Shown here: piece by piece, positions 1 through 8,383 of the stretch
Layout: every line of letters begins with the position of its first letter
Numbering within the stretch: position 1 is the stretch's first letter
Notes under the pieces: model-generated
What the model was told of the DNA's origin: nothing
Databases searched by the model: none
The model's input: the letters and a program-made list of their open reading frames with translations, nothing else
Position numbers and translations under genes: made by a program
Source: Rhodopirellula baltica SH 1
GTDB lineage: Bacteria > Planctomycetota > Planctomycetia > Pirellulales > Pirellulaceae
Direction of reading: 5' to 3'
Length of the DNA: 64,000 nucleotides
Assembly (NCBI RefSeq): GCF_000196115.1
Contig: NC_005027.1
Span: forward strand, 1,922,001-1,986,000

Positions 1-1
1 G

Positions 2-382
2 GCCCAAATCATATTTGTCCCGTTCAACACCGATAATCGGCATGGCTACATGCGTGTTCGCACCTGCGCGGCCGCCCGTTGCGTGGAGAATCATGTGTAT
101 GTCGCGATTGCCGGTTGCACGGGCAATTTGCCGTTCTGCGAGAACGCAGACATTCACTACGCACAGTCGGCTGTGCTTACACCTTTGGATGTAACGTTCG
201 CCCGCGAAGGGATCGGAGCAGAGGCCAACCCAAACATTGAGACGGTTGTGATCTACGATGTCGATCTAGAATTGCTACGTCGACATCGGGAACAAGGCAG
301 TGTCCAAAACTGGAACGATCGACGTTTGGATCTCTATCGTTTGACTGAAACGAGAGCCGCATCGGGTGAGTCGCGGAGCTGA
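2..382 (+). CDS. Carbon-nitrogen hydrolase (nitrilase superfamily), C-terminal part
   Basis: The reading frame is open from the first bases of the window, so the start lies upstream. The visible 126 residues match the C-terminal end of nitrilase-superfamily amidohydrolases of the type often fused to a GNAT acetyltransferase. The region after the catalytic Cys is recognisable as [19 protein letters not shown], followed by [10 protein letters not shown] and the closing [11 protein letters not shown]. The catalytic Glu-Lys-Cys residues are outside the window, so activity cannot be checked. Family members hydrolyse C-N bonds of amides or nitriles in the cytosol; the substrate is unknown. It converges on the outer-membrane protein gene on the other strand, with a strong hairpin between them. 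Confidence 0.85.
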   Translation, partial: AQIIFVPFNTDNRHGYMRVRTCAAARCVENHVYVAIAGCTGNLPFCENADIHYAQSAVLTPLDVTFAREGIGAEANPNIETVVIYDVDLELLRRHREQGSVQNWNDRRLDLYRLTETRAASGESRS

Positions 383-451
383 GCTTTTGCGATGCGGGCC
401 GCTCGCGCAGCTGGCTGTTCAATCACCACCAAGTGACACCGCTGTCTATGC

Positions 452-486
452 AAAAAGAGCGTGTGCGAAAATTGTCGCACACGCTC
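452..486 (-). terminator. Rho-independent terminator
   Basis: A perfect 12-bp stem (GAGCGTGTGCGA at 457-468 with TCGCACACGCTC at 475-486) encloses a 6-nt loop. On the minus strand it is followed by five T (A-run at 452-456), so it should end transcription of the outer-membrane protein gene. On the plus strand no T-run follows directly, but the same hairpin could weakly stop the nitrilase-family transcript. Confidence 0.8.
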
Positions 487-548
487 CTGATCGTTTGTTC
501 TGAGTGATTCACGTTGCCTGGACGATGACCACCTCGATGTCGTTGCCT

Positions 549-1262
549 TTAGTAGAGCAGCAGTTCAAAACCGGCTCTCAGCACCACCGCGTCGTCGAAG
601 CCCATGTTGGCTCCATCCCAGGTTGCGTAGTCACTGAAGTAGTCCAGGCCGAAAACGGTGCGGCCAGGGATTCCGCAGACAGTGATGTCATGTTTGACGT
701 CGAACCCGAACGTCGTGGTGAACTTGTTGTTCGTTCCGGTGGTCACACCATCATTGCCAACATATTTGCCGTCGAGGTCATACAGTCCCAAACGCAGGTC
801 CACCCAAACTGGACGACGCCCGAACGCGGTTTCCCAGCCGGCGACGACCAGTGCACCACGATAGGAGTTGTCCAGTTCGTTGTCGCCAATCTCTTGTTTC
901 CATTCCATTTGGCTGTAACCGGTACCGGCGGACAGATCGTGAACGCCGAACGTCCATGTGTCCCGCATGATCGCGTCGAAGCCGTACATCTCGGTGTTGT
1001 CAGAGACGGCGTACGTGAAGTTTCCTTCAACGCTGGTTCGATATCCATCAAAGCGATGGTGACCGCGAATGTCGGTTAGAAAGCCAACGGAATCTCCCGA
1101 GTCGCCTTGGTAGGTGGGCAACAATGGAGCCCAAATCGCTTTGCGACTGGTCAGTTCGGTACCGTCGACTGCCTGGGCAGAGGATGCCGACCAGGTCACC
1201 GATGCGAAGCCAAGCACGGCCACCGCAATCTTCAGAATGGAATCAAATCGTCGTTTTGTCAT
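549..1262 (-). CDS. Predicted outer-membrane beta-barrel protein
   Basis: A 237-residue protein with a clear Sec signal peptide: basic MTKRRF, a hydrophobic core around residues 11-28, and a likely cleavage after SAQA near residue 31. The mature part alternates polar and aromatic residues in short strands (for example SYRGALVVAGWETAFGRRP) and ends in FELLLY, as in small outer-membrane barrels. I recognise no named family; it could be an acyl-transfer or porin-like barrel, but nothing identifies a function. The start at 1262 was chosen over an in-frame ATG 45 bases upstream because the signal peptide begins there. It is followed by a terminator and appears monocistronic. Confidence 0.7.
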   Translation of the reverse strand: MTKRRFDSILKIAVAVLGFASVTWSASSAQAVDGTELTSRKAIWAPLLPTYQGDSGDSVGFLTDIRGHHRFDGYRTSVEGNFTYAVSDNTEMYGFDAIMRDTWTFGVHDLSAGTGYSQMEWKQEIGDNELDNSYRGALVVAGWETAFGRRPVWVDLRLGLYDLDGKYVGNDGVTTGTNNKFTTTFGFDVKHDITVCGIPGRTVFGLDYFSDYATWDGANMGFDDAVVLRAGFELLLY

Positions 1263-1476
1263 CGCGTCGCTCAGGTTGGCATTGGGAGGATGCACAGGAA
1301 CGAACATGCCTTGGCTTGTCCGAATGACGCGAGGACCGCCTCACGCGTCTGTCTGAGTTGACTTCGGCTGGGATCCAGTGGGCTCGACCAGAAAGTTAGA
1401 AGATTGGTCTCAAGTCCCGGAGCAAAGCCGACGCGTGACCCGTTTGTCGAAATCACAACGACTGATGCAGTTTTCC

Positions 1477-2871
1477 TCAAGTCGCAGAAACGATGACAGC
1501 CGTTGCCGAACCGTGTGAGGTGTGAGACAGCGCGATGACGTAAGGTTGCTTGAGTGGCGCAGATTCCTGAACAACATTCAGCGTCTCTGGACAATCCGCC
1601 GCGTGGGCGACAGGCGGTGCTGTGCCTCGCTGAGCCGCAACGACCGCGGCGGTTAGCCCCAACATTCCCGTCGCTGCGCCCGTATGGCCCAGTAACCCAA
1701 TCGGCAAAGTCAACGGAACACCCGGCAAAGCTTTCGCAATCGCTCTGGCTTCTTGAGCGTCAATGACCGGGTCGCCCATACCGTGCCCCACCACCAATCC
1801 AATGTCATCGGAGCTCAATCCAGCATCAGACAATGCGCCCGCGATGGCCGCCTCGATTGCGGCGGCTGATCCCCGCCCAGCGTTCTCTTCGGACGAACTG
1901 GTGAATCGTCCCTCCGCGAATGCGGCGGACGGCACGAACCGCGACGCCATTCCCACGACTTTCGCGATTGGCGTACGTTTTCCTTGTTCAGCGGATTCGA
2001 CGGTTTCCAAAATCACGCAAGCCGCGCCTTCGCCTCGCACGATTCCTTTGGCGTCTTTCGCATGAGGTCGGCTGCTACGCTCAACGGATGCCGACGCACC
2101 GGTCAGTGGTTGATCTTCGGTGAACATGGTTCGAGTCGTATTCATTCGCGAACCCGCTGCAGCAGCGACCATGATGTCCGCGATTCCGCGTCGCAGATAG
2201 CCGCATGCTTCCAACACCGCATTGGGACCGGACACATCGCCGACGGTCAACGTGTTGTTGGGGCCGTGTGAATTGACTGCAATTCCAACGTGACACGCCG
2301 GCATGTTGGGTAGGTACTTCAGCATCCACAGCGGCGTGATCGAACGCATCGCCGCGTTGCCGAATTTTGATCGATCGATTTCGTTCTCTTCGGTTTTGCA
2401 AGCGGCAAAAGCATCCGCCAATTCTTCCGGATCGCCATACAACATTTCGCTGCCGAAGACGGTTCCGATCCGATCCACTACGATGCGCCCGGATACCTTG
2501 GCTTGGTCTGCAGGTTCGGCAGGCAACAACGAGGACAGTCCAGCATCCTCGATCGCCATTTGCGAGGCCGCGAAAGATGTTTGGATTTCGCGACACATCA
2601 CCTTCAGAGCTTTTCGCGGTTTTACGAACAGCTTTGGATCAAAGTCCGTGATCGGCGCACCGATTTCCACCGGTGACTCTTGCTCCGTGTCGCCGGAGGA
2701 TCCCTGAACAAACTTGTATCGCGCCGTCGCATTTCGATCGCCGACGGTGGAGTCGACCAGTTCGATGACGCCGCTGTCCCCGTTGAGCAGAGATTCCGTG
2801 AAGGCTTCTCGCCCCAAACCGATTGATGAGACCACGCCGACGCCGGTGATCACGATGTCACTGCGGTTCAT
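1477..2871 (-). CDS. Beta-ketoacyl synthase-like protein lacking the catalytic Cys
   Basis: A 464-residue protein with the thiolase fold of FabF-type ketosynthases: N-terminal VITGVGVVSSIGLG, a nucleophile-elbow region at 203-220, and two His motifs (GHG around H363, LGHTGAATG around H396). The elbow reads TVGDVSG where FabF has a Cys, placing Asp212 at the nucleophile position. The usual Lys before the second His is also missing (LPIGLLGH). The family normally condenses acyl-ACP with malonyl-ACP. Without the Cys this protein may be a decarboxylase-only or chain-length-factor-like partner, or a regulator. It sits alone, with no acyl carrier protein next to it. OsmC lies upstream on the same strand, 87 bases away. 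Confidence 0.8.
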   Translation of the reverse strand: MNRSDIVITGVGVVSSIGLGREAFTESLLNGDSGVIELVDSTVGDRNATARYKFVQGSSGDTEQESPVEIGAPITDFDPKLFVKPRKALKVMCREIQTSFAASQMAIEDAGLSSLLPAEPADQAKVSGRIVVDRIGTVFGSEMLYGDPEELADAFAACKTEENEIDRSKFGNAAMRSITPLWMLKYLPNMPACHVGIAVNSHGPNNTLTVGDVSGPNAVLEACGYLRRGIADIMVAAAAGSRMNTTRTMFTEDQPLTGASASVERSSRPHAKDAKGIVRGEGAACVILETVESAEQGKRTPIAKVVGMASRFVPSAAFAEGRFTSSSEENAGRGSAAAIEAAIAGALSDAGLSSDDIGLVVGHGMGDPVIDAQEARAIAKALPGVPLTLPIGLLGHTGAATGMLGLTAAVVAAQRGTAPPVAHAADCPETLNVVQESAPLKQPYVIALSHTSHGSATAVIVSAT

Positions 2872-2958
2872 GAAAGAAATCGGTCAAAACAAGAGAAACG
2901 GGACAAGCGGGTGGCAGCAGTATGATCCGAGCGATGGAGTGAAACCAGACCGTGCCTG

Positions 2959-3378
2959 TCAATCTAGGTCGACAAAGTCGATTGGTGCATCAATGTCTGG
3001 ATGCAAACTTTGATGAACGGGGCACTTCCGCGCCGCAGCGACCAGTCGATCTCGCATCTCAGGTTGCAAATCCAACCCAGAGGGGAAGGAGACCTTCGTT
3101 TTCAAGCTCGCGATTCGCCGAACGGGGGTGCTGGCCATTTCCTTTTCGACGCGAATGGTGGTCCCACTCAAGTCCAGGTCGTGTCGATCAGCTACCAATC
3201 CCATGATTGTCATCACGCAGGTTCCCAGAGCGGTCGCCACCAGATCGGACGGCGAAAACGAGGACCCTCGACCGCCGTTGTCAGTTGGGGCGTCGGTGAC
3301 CAATTTGGTGCCGCTCGGCCCGTGAGTCGCTTCGCAATGAAGTTGACCTTGGTAGACCGCAGTGATCTCGACTGACAT
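2959..3378 (-). CDS. OsmC/Ohr family peroxiredoxin-like protein
   Basis: A 139-residue protein matching the OsmC fold in full length. The two conserved cysteines are present, one in LGTCVMTIM (about residue 54) and one in RKCPVHQSL (about residue 119). The family reduces organic hydroperoxides through this Cys pair using dithiols in the cytosol. The pattern (FSPSDLVATALGTC, then CPVH) fits the OsmC/YhfA-like branch better than Ohr proper. It may be cotranscribed with the downstream ketosynthase-like gene. A terminator hairpin lies upstream, ending the preceding minus-strand transporter gene. Confidence 0.88.
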   Translation of the reverse strand: MSVEITAVYQGQLHCEATHGPSGTKLVTDAPTDNGGRGSSFSPSDLVATALGTCVMTIMGLVADRHDLDLSGTTIRVEKEMASTPVRRIASLKTKVSFPSGLDLQPEMRDRLVAAARKCPVHQSLHPDIDAPIDFVDLD

Positions 3379-3437
3379 ACGTCACTTTCGAATGAAAAGG
3401 GGCAATCGTGGACAATCACCTGTGCTGGTTGTCCAAC

Positions 3438-3472
3438 AAAAAAACGCGGACGGAATCAGAGTTCCGCCCGCG
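3438..3472 (-). terminator. Rho-independent terminator of the MFS transporter gene
   Basis: An 11-bp stem with one G-U pair in the minus-strand RNA (3445-3455 with 3462-3472) encloses a 6-nt loop. The plus-strand A-run at 3438-3444 becomes seven T on the minus strand directly after the stem. It lies just past the stop of the transporter gene that ends at 3507. Confidence 0.85.
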
Positions 3473-3506
3473 AGTTTGGTGATTGTCAATCAGTTGATCA
3501 ACCGTA

Positions 3507-5099
3507 CTAGAAGCTCGTTGCGGCTTCAGAATCAACGACATCAGATTCAGATTCGCCGTGACCGTGTCCTTCGATCGGGACCGCCTTTCCGAGTTCTTCA
3601 TCGAATCGGAGGACTTTGTATCCGCCGATGCTTCGGAAGTAGATCAACAGCCCCAAGAATCCGATGGCCATCATTCCAGGAATGTAGGCTGTCAAAGTCA
3701 AAGCCCGGCGGCCGCCGAACAGATACGACGCCTGTACTGCGGGGACATCGGTCGCGGCGTTCGCAATCAACGCTGGCTTTTCTTCTTCTGGGATCAGCTT
3801 CGCTTCTTCGATTGCGGCGGTCTCGACGGTTCCTGAGTCAACCTCGATGCCATTGGCAGCATTGAGTTTCGCGGCATCGAGCGGCGTGTACTCGTAACCC
3901 CAACTCGAAGTCGGCTCGGAGCCTTCGTATCGAGCGTAGGTTTCCGGGGCGGATTCCTCCAAGTGCTGGGATAGCTCGTATCCTTGCTGAGCACCGATAC
4001 GTGGCCCAGCGATTTGTCCGACGCAAATCATTCCGACGGCTCCCAACGCCCCCATGGCGACCGAACCGCTTTGCGGATAGCGCTCACCGGCAACGCCCAA
4101 CATGGTTGGCCACAAGAACGCTTTGCCAAAGGAGTAGAACGTTGCGGCCACGAAAATCATGGCAACGCTTTGGATTGGTGATCCCAACCAAAGCAGCCCT
4201 AAGCAAGAGATCACCGAACTACCAAGCAACAATCCAATTGGATTGACGCGATGGACAATTGGTCCTGCAAAGAAACGAAGCACAAACATCAAGAATGATG
4301 TGTAGACCAGAATGATGATCGAGTTTGGAAGCAAGTTTTCCATCAACTTCGTCATCCAAGAGTCAACACCCAACTCCATGTAACCGATCAAACCGTGCAA
4401 CACGATCAGGACCAAGAATGGGATCGATGCGAAGCAGGAAAAAATAGTTGCAAACGAGCCGGCTGTTTCGCCAACGGTCTCTGGGAACTTCTCAGGCAGT
4501 GCCATGACGCCGTAAGCGATTACAACAATCGAGAAACTGGCCAATCCGTATTGCCAAGGCAGTTCGGTGATCCAGGCATTCTCGCCGATAAAACAGGCAG
4601 CGAAGATGCCGCCAAGGATCATTCCGGCAGGCCAACCCGCGTGCAGAATGTTCAAGTAGTGAGTCTTGTTCTCAGGGTACAGCTGAGCGATCAACGGATT
4701 GATCACCGCCTCGTAGAGCCCCTGACAGATTGAAAAGACAAACGCACTCCAAAAGAGCACGGAGAACACATTGCTCGTCGCATTCTCAGGATCTGTTTCT
4801 TGCCATCCTGCGAACAAGGGGTTGGCAGCGAACAACATTCCGGCACTCACCAAGTGAAGCAGAAAAGCGATCGTCAAGAGTTTTTTGTAGCCAAACTTCT
4901 CGACCAAAATACCGCCGAAGAAGATCATCAGACCGAAGCCTAAGAACCCTGCGCCAAGGATGGCACCAAATTCGCCACCACCAAGGTTGAATTCACGTTC
5001 CCATGGTCCACCCGCGGCGGTCCGAGTTGCAAAACCAATTCCAGAGGCAACTAGCGTTAAAAAGCTAGCGACCATCAATTTTCCGCGAGCGTATTCCAT
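3507..5099 (-). CDS. Major facilitator superfamily transporter
   Basis: A 530-residue inner-membrane permease with about 12 hydrophobic helices; the N-terminal half opens with KLMVASFLTLVASGIGF and GFLGFGLMIFFGGILVEKFG. The order resembles sugar or nucleoside MFS permeases, but I cannot name a substrate. A stretch of about 100 polar, acidic residues (from about residue 380 to 480) separates the last two helices, which is unusual for MFS. The start at 5099 was chosen because GGAG lies about 6 bases upstream; an ATG at 5114 would place that Shine-Dalgarno inside the gene. It ends in a terminator and looks monocistronic. Upstream is a 0.9-kb stretch with no gene. Confidence 0.85.
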   Translation of the reverse strand: MEYARGKLMVASFLTLVASGIGFATRTAAGGPWEREFNLGGGEFGAILGAGFLGFGLMIFFGGILVEKFGYKKLLTIAFLLHLVSAGMLFAANPLFAGWQETDPENATSNVFSVLFWSAFVFSICQGLYEAVINPLIAQLYPENKTHYLNILHAGWPAGMILGGIFAACFIGENAWITELPWQYGLASFSIVVIAYGVMALPEKFPETVGETAGSFATIFSCFASIPFLVLIVLHGLIGYMELGVDSWMTKLMENLLPNSIIILVYTSFLMFVLRFFAGPIVHRVNPIGLLLGSSVISCLGLLWLGSPIQSVAMIFVAATFYSFGKAFLWPTMLGVAGERYPQSGSVAMGALGAVGMICVGQIAGPRIGAQQGYELSQHLEESAPETYARYEGSEPTSSWGYEYTPLDAAKLNAANGIEVDSGTVETAAIEEAKLIPEEEKPALIANAATDVPAVQASYLFGGRRALTLTAYIPGMMAIGFLGLLIYFRSIGGYKVLRFDEELGKAVPIEGHGHGESESDVVDSEAATSF

Positions 5100-6036
5100 A
5101 GGGATCTCCGGCAACCGAATTTGTCAGCGAACCATGCGAGCGGCTTTGAGATCCGACTAGGTTGAATGCCGGTGGTGAAGTTCAAGCTGAATGAGCTTGC
5201 CAACTCGACTGAATCTTTCAGCAGAGCTGGACCAAACGGGGCAAAGTAGCGTTCGCGGAGCTGACGAATCGTGCGTAGGGTGAGAGAAAGGGACAACAGG
5301 TAGGCAAGATAACGCCGCAGATGCTGGCATTTTCGAGTCCCTTCGTCAAGAATACCGGCGACGTTTCCGTCTCTGTGACCAAAGTAATTCGATCGGGAAC
5401 GCCTTGCTACCGTCATGTTCACCCTATCTCGCCAACCAATTGCCTCGTCTGGCGAGTCGAATTGGGTGTTCAAGTGAAAGATCAAAGGAAGGCGGTGCAT
5501 GAGTCCGCGTTAGGCTTATTGCGAATGAATGCCCCGGATTCGACCTGAGGTCTATATGCTCGTGGCCCGACGGGAATTCATCGTCGACCGACAGCGCTGC
5601 GGATTGAAGTGTTCTCTCAGCACTTGGCTGAATTCTCCACCGTTCATGCGTGGCTGGTTGCCCGCAATCCTTCGTCTTCGCCATCAGACACTTTGCCAGC
5701 TTCCCGAATGATTGTCGCAACCACTTGCCACCGAATTGTTGCACACATCGTTTCAATCGACACAAGCAGAACGTTTTAACAAGCGGTGTTTTTTGGGGTT
5801 GGAATTGGTCGAAACCATTTGTGATCAACTCCCGACCGATCTCTCCCCGCGTCGTTGTTGGCATCACAATTTGAATGGCGGTCCCGTCGTTTGATTCCAC
5901 GTGCTCCGTTCGTTGGCTCCTCCCATTGCCGCTGAACGCCACTGAACACGTGTTGGATCGAGACGAAATCGTCGCGGTGATGCATCGACTCGTGATTTGT
6001 CGGAACCACCTCCCTTTCCCGACCGGATCGCCACCG
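5100..6036. other. Long intergenic region with no recognisable gene
   Basis: This stretch of about 0.9 kb separates the divergent transporter and sigma-factor genes. Several open frames cross it, but none has a recognisable motif, a plausible Shine-Dalgarno, or residue use like the neighbours. It should contain both promoters. I see no strong hairpin, tRNA or riboswitch fold by eye. A leader or small RNA cannot be excluded. Confidence 0.5.
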
Positions 6037-6942
6037 ATGACTTTCTCCGAATCTCTTGAGCAGGACGAACTCACGCTGCTGAAAAAGAGTCGACGCAAAA
6101 CGCCGACCCGCCGAAGTGAAGCGGCTCAGTCGCCTTTGGAAACTTACCTCCGCGAAATCAACGAAACTCCGTTGTTGTCCGCCGAGGAAGAGCTTGAACT
6201 CGCCGCCAGGATCGCCCAAGGCGATGTGATGGCTCGCGACCAAATGGTTCGAGCGAACCTGCGGTTGGTCGTGAACATCTCGCGGGGCTACACCGGCAAA
6301 GGGCTCGGACTGCAAGACCTGATCGAAGAAGGCAACCTGGGCTTGCTGCGGGCAGTCGAAGGTTTCGATCCGATTCACGGCACTCGGTTCAGCACCTATG
6401 CAAGTTACTGGATCAAGCAATCCATCAAACGAGCGTTGATCAATTCAGCCAAAACCATTCGTATCCCCGCGTACATGGTTGAGTTGTTGAGCAAGTGGCG
6501 TCGAGCGACCGCACGGTTGAACGAAGAGCTGGGCCGAACGCCGACCAACGAAGAAGTCGCCCGGGTGTTGGGACTGCCCAAAAAGAAATTGCCGATCATT
6601 CGCAAGGCAATCAAGATCAACAACTCGACGCCGCAAAGCGACCAAACCGAAGCAGGTTGGTCGTTGGGTGACATGGTGCAGGATGAGCGATTGAAAGCAC
6701 CTGATGAGGAGATGCTCGATCACGACATCCTCAAACATGCGATGAGTCTGTTGGGCGATCTGGAAGAACGCGAATCGACAGTTTTGAAGCTGCGATTCGG
6801 GCTGGGCGGTGTCGAGCCGATGACGCTGAAGGAAATCGGCGCGGAGCTCGGATTGACTCGGGAACGTGTGCGTCAGATCGAAACCGAAGCACTGCGTCGC
6901 TTGGCAGACGGTCTGACCGATCCTCGGGAACGCGGGTACTGA
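6037..6942 (+). CDS. RNA polymerase sigma-70 factor (group 2-like)
   Basis: A 301-residue sigma factor. Region 1.2 (SPLETYLREINETPLLSAEEE), region 2 with the core-binding and -10 recognition segment (GLGLQDLIEEGNLGLLRAVE, FSTYASYWIKQSIKR), region 3 (RRATARLNEELGRTPTNEEVA) and region 4 with the -35 helix-turn-helix (TLKEIGAELGLTRERVRQIE) are all present. Region 1.1 is absent, which points to an alternative RpoS/SigB-like group 2 factor, not the housekeeping one. The frame is open a further 54 codons upstream, but the family start fits ATG 6037. It converges with the ABC ATPase gene 77 bases downstream. Its regulon cannot be told from the sequence. Confidence 0.93.
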   Translation: MTFSESLEQDELTLLKKSRRKTPTRRSEAAQSPLETYLREINETPLLSAEEELELAARIAQGDVMARDQMVRANLRLVVNISRGYTGKGLGLQDLIEEGNLGLLRAVEGFDPIHGTRFSTYASYWIKQSIKRALINSAKTIRIPAYMVELLSKWRRATARLNEELGRTPTNEEVARVLGLPKKKLPIIRKAIKINNSTPQSDQTEAGWSLGDMVQDERLKAPDEEMLDHDILKHAMSLLGDLEERESTVLKLRFGLGGVEPMTLKEIGAELGLTRERVRQIETEALRRLADGLTDPRERGY

Positions 6943-7019
6943 TCGACTCGCCGATGTTCGGTTCGACCGGCAATGTTGGAACGCTTTCCAGCGTACGAAA
7001 CGAGATCACCTACACCGCA

Positions 7020-8213
7020 TCACTCAGCAAAGAGTGAGCTACGCACTTCTTCATCGATGGATTTGCGTTGGCTCATGACGTCCGAGAAGGTGGGGGCGTC
7101 AAGGCTGTAGGTGACCGTTTCGGTGGTGGCGTCCACATGTGCGTTCCGAGGTTCCCCGGTCAACAACGCGGTTTCGCCGAAGTAGGCACCTTCGCCCAGT
7201 TGTGCCACTTCGCGAAAATCGTTGCCGCCAGGTTGGGTGGGCTGTTTGACCGAAACGGTGCCTTCGCGAATCAAGTAGAAACGATCGCCGACGTCGCCGT
7301 ACGTCACGATTCGGTCGCCGGGGCCATGCGTCGTTCTCGTCATGCTGCGTGACAGTTCGGTCAATGTACTGATCGCGACACCTGAGAACACACTGCATTG
7401 GGAAAGCATTTCGCCAAGCACGGCGGCTTCGTTCAAATTGGTGTCGCGAGCGATTTTGCCAAAGTCCATTTTGACGATTCGGTCCGCGACATCCAAAATG
7501 CGGTTGTCGTGAGTCACAATTACAATCGCAACACCACGTTCGCGAGCCTCACGCTGGAACAGCGTCACGACTTGCCGTCCGGACTCTTCATCCAAAGCCG
7601 CGGTCGGTTCGTCGGCCAACAAAATATCCGGTTGATGCACGAGCCCTCGTGCAACCGCGACCCGTTGTTTTTGGCCACCAGACAACCCACCGGGTTTGTA
7701 TTGAATTCGTTCACCCAAGCCGACTTCGGTGAGCATTTTCGCACAACGTTCGTTCTCTTCCCGGCGAGAAGTGCGATTCGGTTGCAGTTCCAACGCCATG
7801 CGAACGTTCTGCATCGCGGTGAGCGAACCGAACAAGTTGTGGGCTTGGAAAATGAAGCCCAACCTTTTGCGAAGCGCCCCGATGTTGGTTTGAGACAAAT
7901 TGTGAAGCGGTTGGCCGAGCACGTTCAATTGGCCCTCTTGAACGCGACGCAAAGTGCCGATCAACGTCAATAAAGTTGTTTTGCCAGAACCGGATTGCCC
8001 GGTCATGATGACAATTTCGCCGGGTTGAACCTGCAGATGGTTGTCGTGAAGCACCTGTTTTCGCGCGTCACCGGTCCCGTAGTAGTGATTCACGCCGCGA
8101 ACGTCGATTGCGGCGGACCCATCCAAGGCGATCTCGGGCGTGATCCCGCGCGAAGCGGATGACCGAGCGCCGTTCTGGTCGGGACGATTGTCGTTTCGAA
8201 AAGGTAATTTCAC
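7020..8213 (-). CDS. DevA-like ABC transporter ATPase fused to a cyclic-nucleotide-binding-like domain
   Basis: A 397-residue protein. Residues 35-265 form an ABC ATPase of the MacB/LolD/DevA type with Walker A GQSGSGKTT, signature LSGGQKQRV and Walker B ILLADEPTAALD. Residues 275-397 form a cNMP-binding-like beta roll with FYLIREGTVSV and GAYFGETALLTGEPRNAHV, the phosphate-binding cassette pattern of CRP/PKA domains. It energises the exporter encoded divergently at 8384-10827 (membrane-fusion protein and permease). The fusion suggests the export step is gated by a small ligand, which is inference. A 170-base divergent promoter region separates it from the fusion-protein gene. Confidence 0.88.
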   Translation of the reverse strand: MKLPFRNDNRPDQNGARSSASRGITPEIALDGSAAIDVRGVNHYYGTGDARKQVLHDNHLQVQPGEIVIMTGQSGSGKTTLLTLIGTLRRVQEGQLNVLGQPLHNLSQTNIGALRKRLGFIFQAHNLFGSLTAMQNVRMALELQPNRTSRREENERCAKMLTEVGLGERIQYKPGGLSGGQKQRVAVARGLVHQPDILLADEPTAALDEESGRQVVTLFQREARERGVAIVIVTHDNRILDVADRIVKMDFGKIARDTNLNEAAVLGEMLSQCSVFSGVAISTLTELSRSMTRTTHGPGDRIVTYGDVGDRFYLIREGTVSVKQPTQPGGNDFREVAQLGEGAYFGETALLTGEPRNAHVDATTETVTYSLDAPTFSDVMSQRKSIDEEVRSSLFAE

Positions 8214-8383
8214 GCGAATTTTCAGGACATTTTGCGTGCCAGACCCTTTGATCGCGATGGCCCGGCGGAGCGGAAAAACGTTACCTTAGCAACTTGTCCC
8301 GAATTCGTGTCACCTCGTTTTTGCAGTTGTTCGTCGTGCCCCAAGCCAAGCAGCCGATCTCAGCCGGTTCGATCCAACAAGGC

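Noticed and set aside
504-1079. A 191-residue open frame on the plus strand opposite the outer-membrane protein gene
   Set aside because: It is a shadow of the barrel gene: no family motif, and the opposite strand has a signal peptide, barrel pattern and terminator.
5424-6098. A 224-residue minus-strand frame in the gap before the sigma factor
   Set aside because: It runs into the sigma-factor start region on the other strand and shows no domain or ribosome site.
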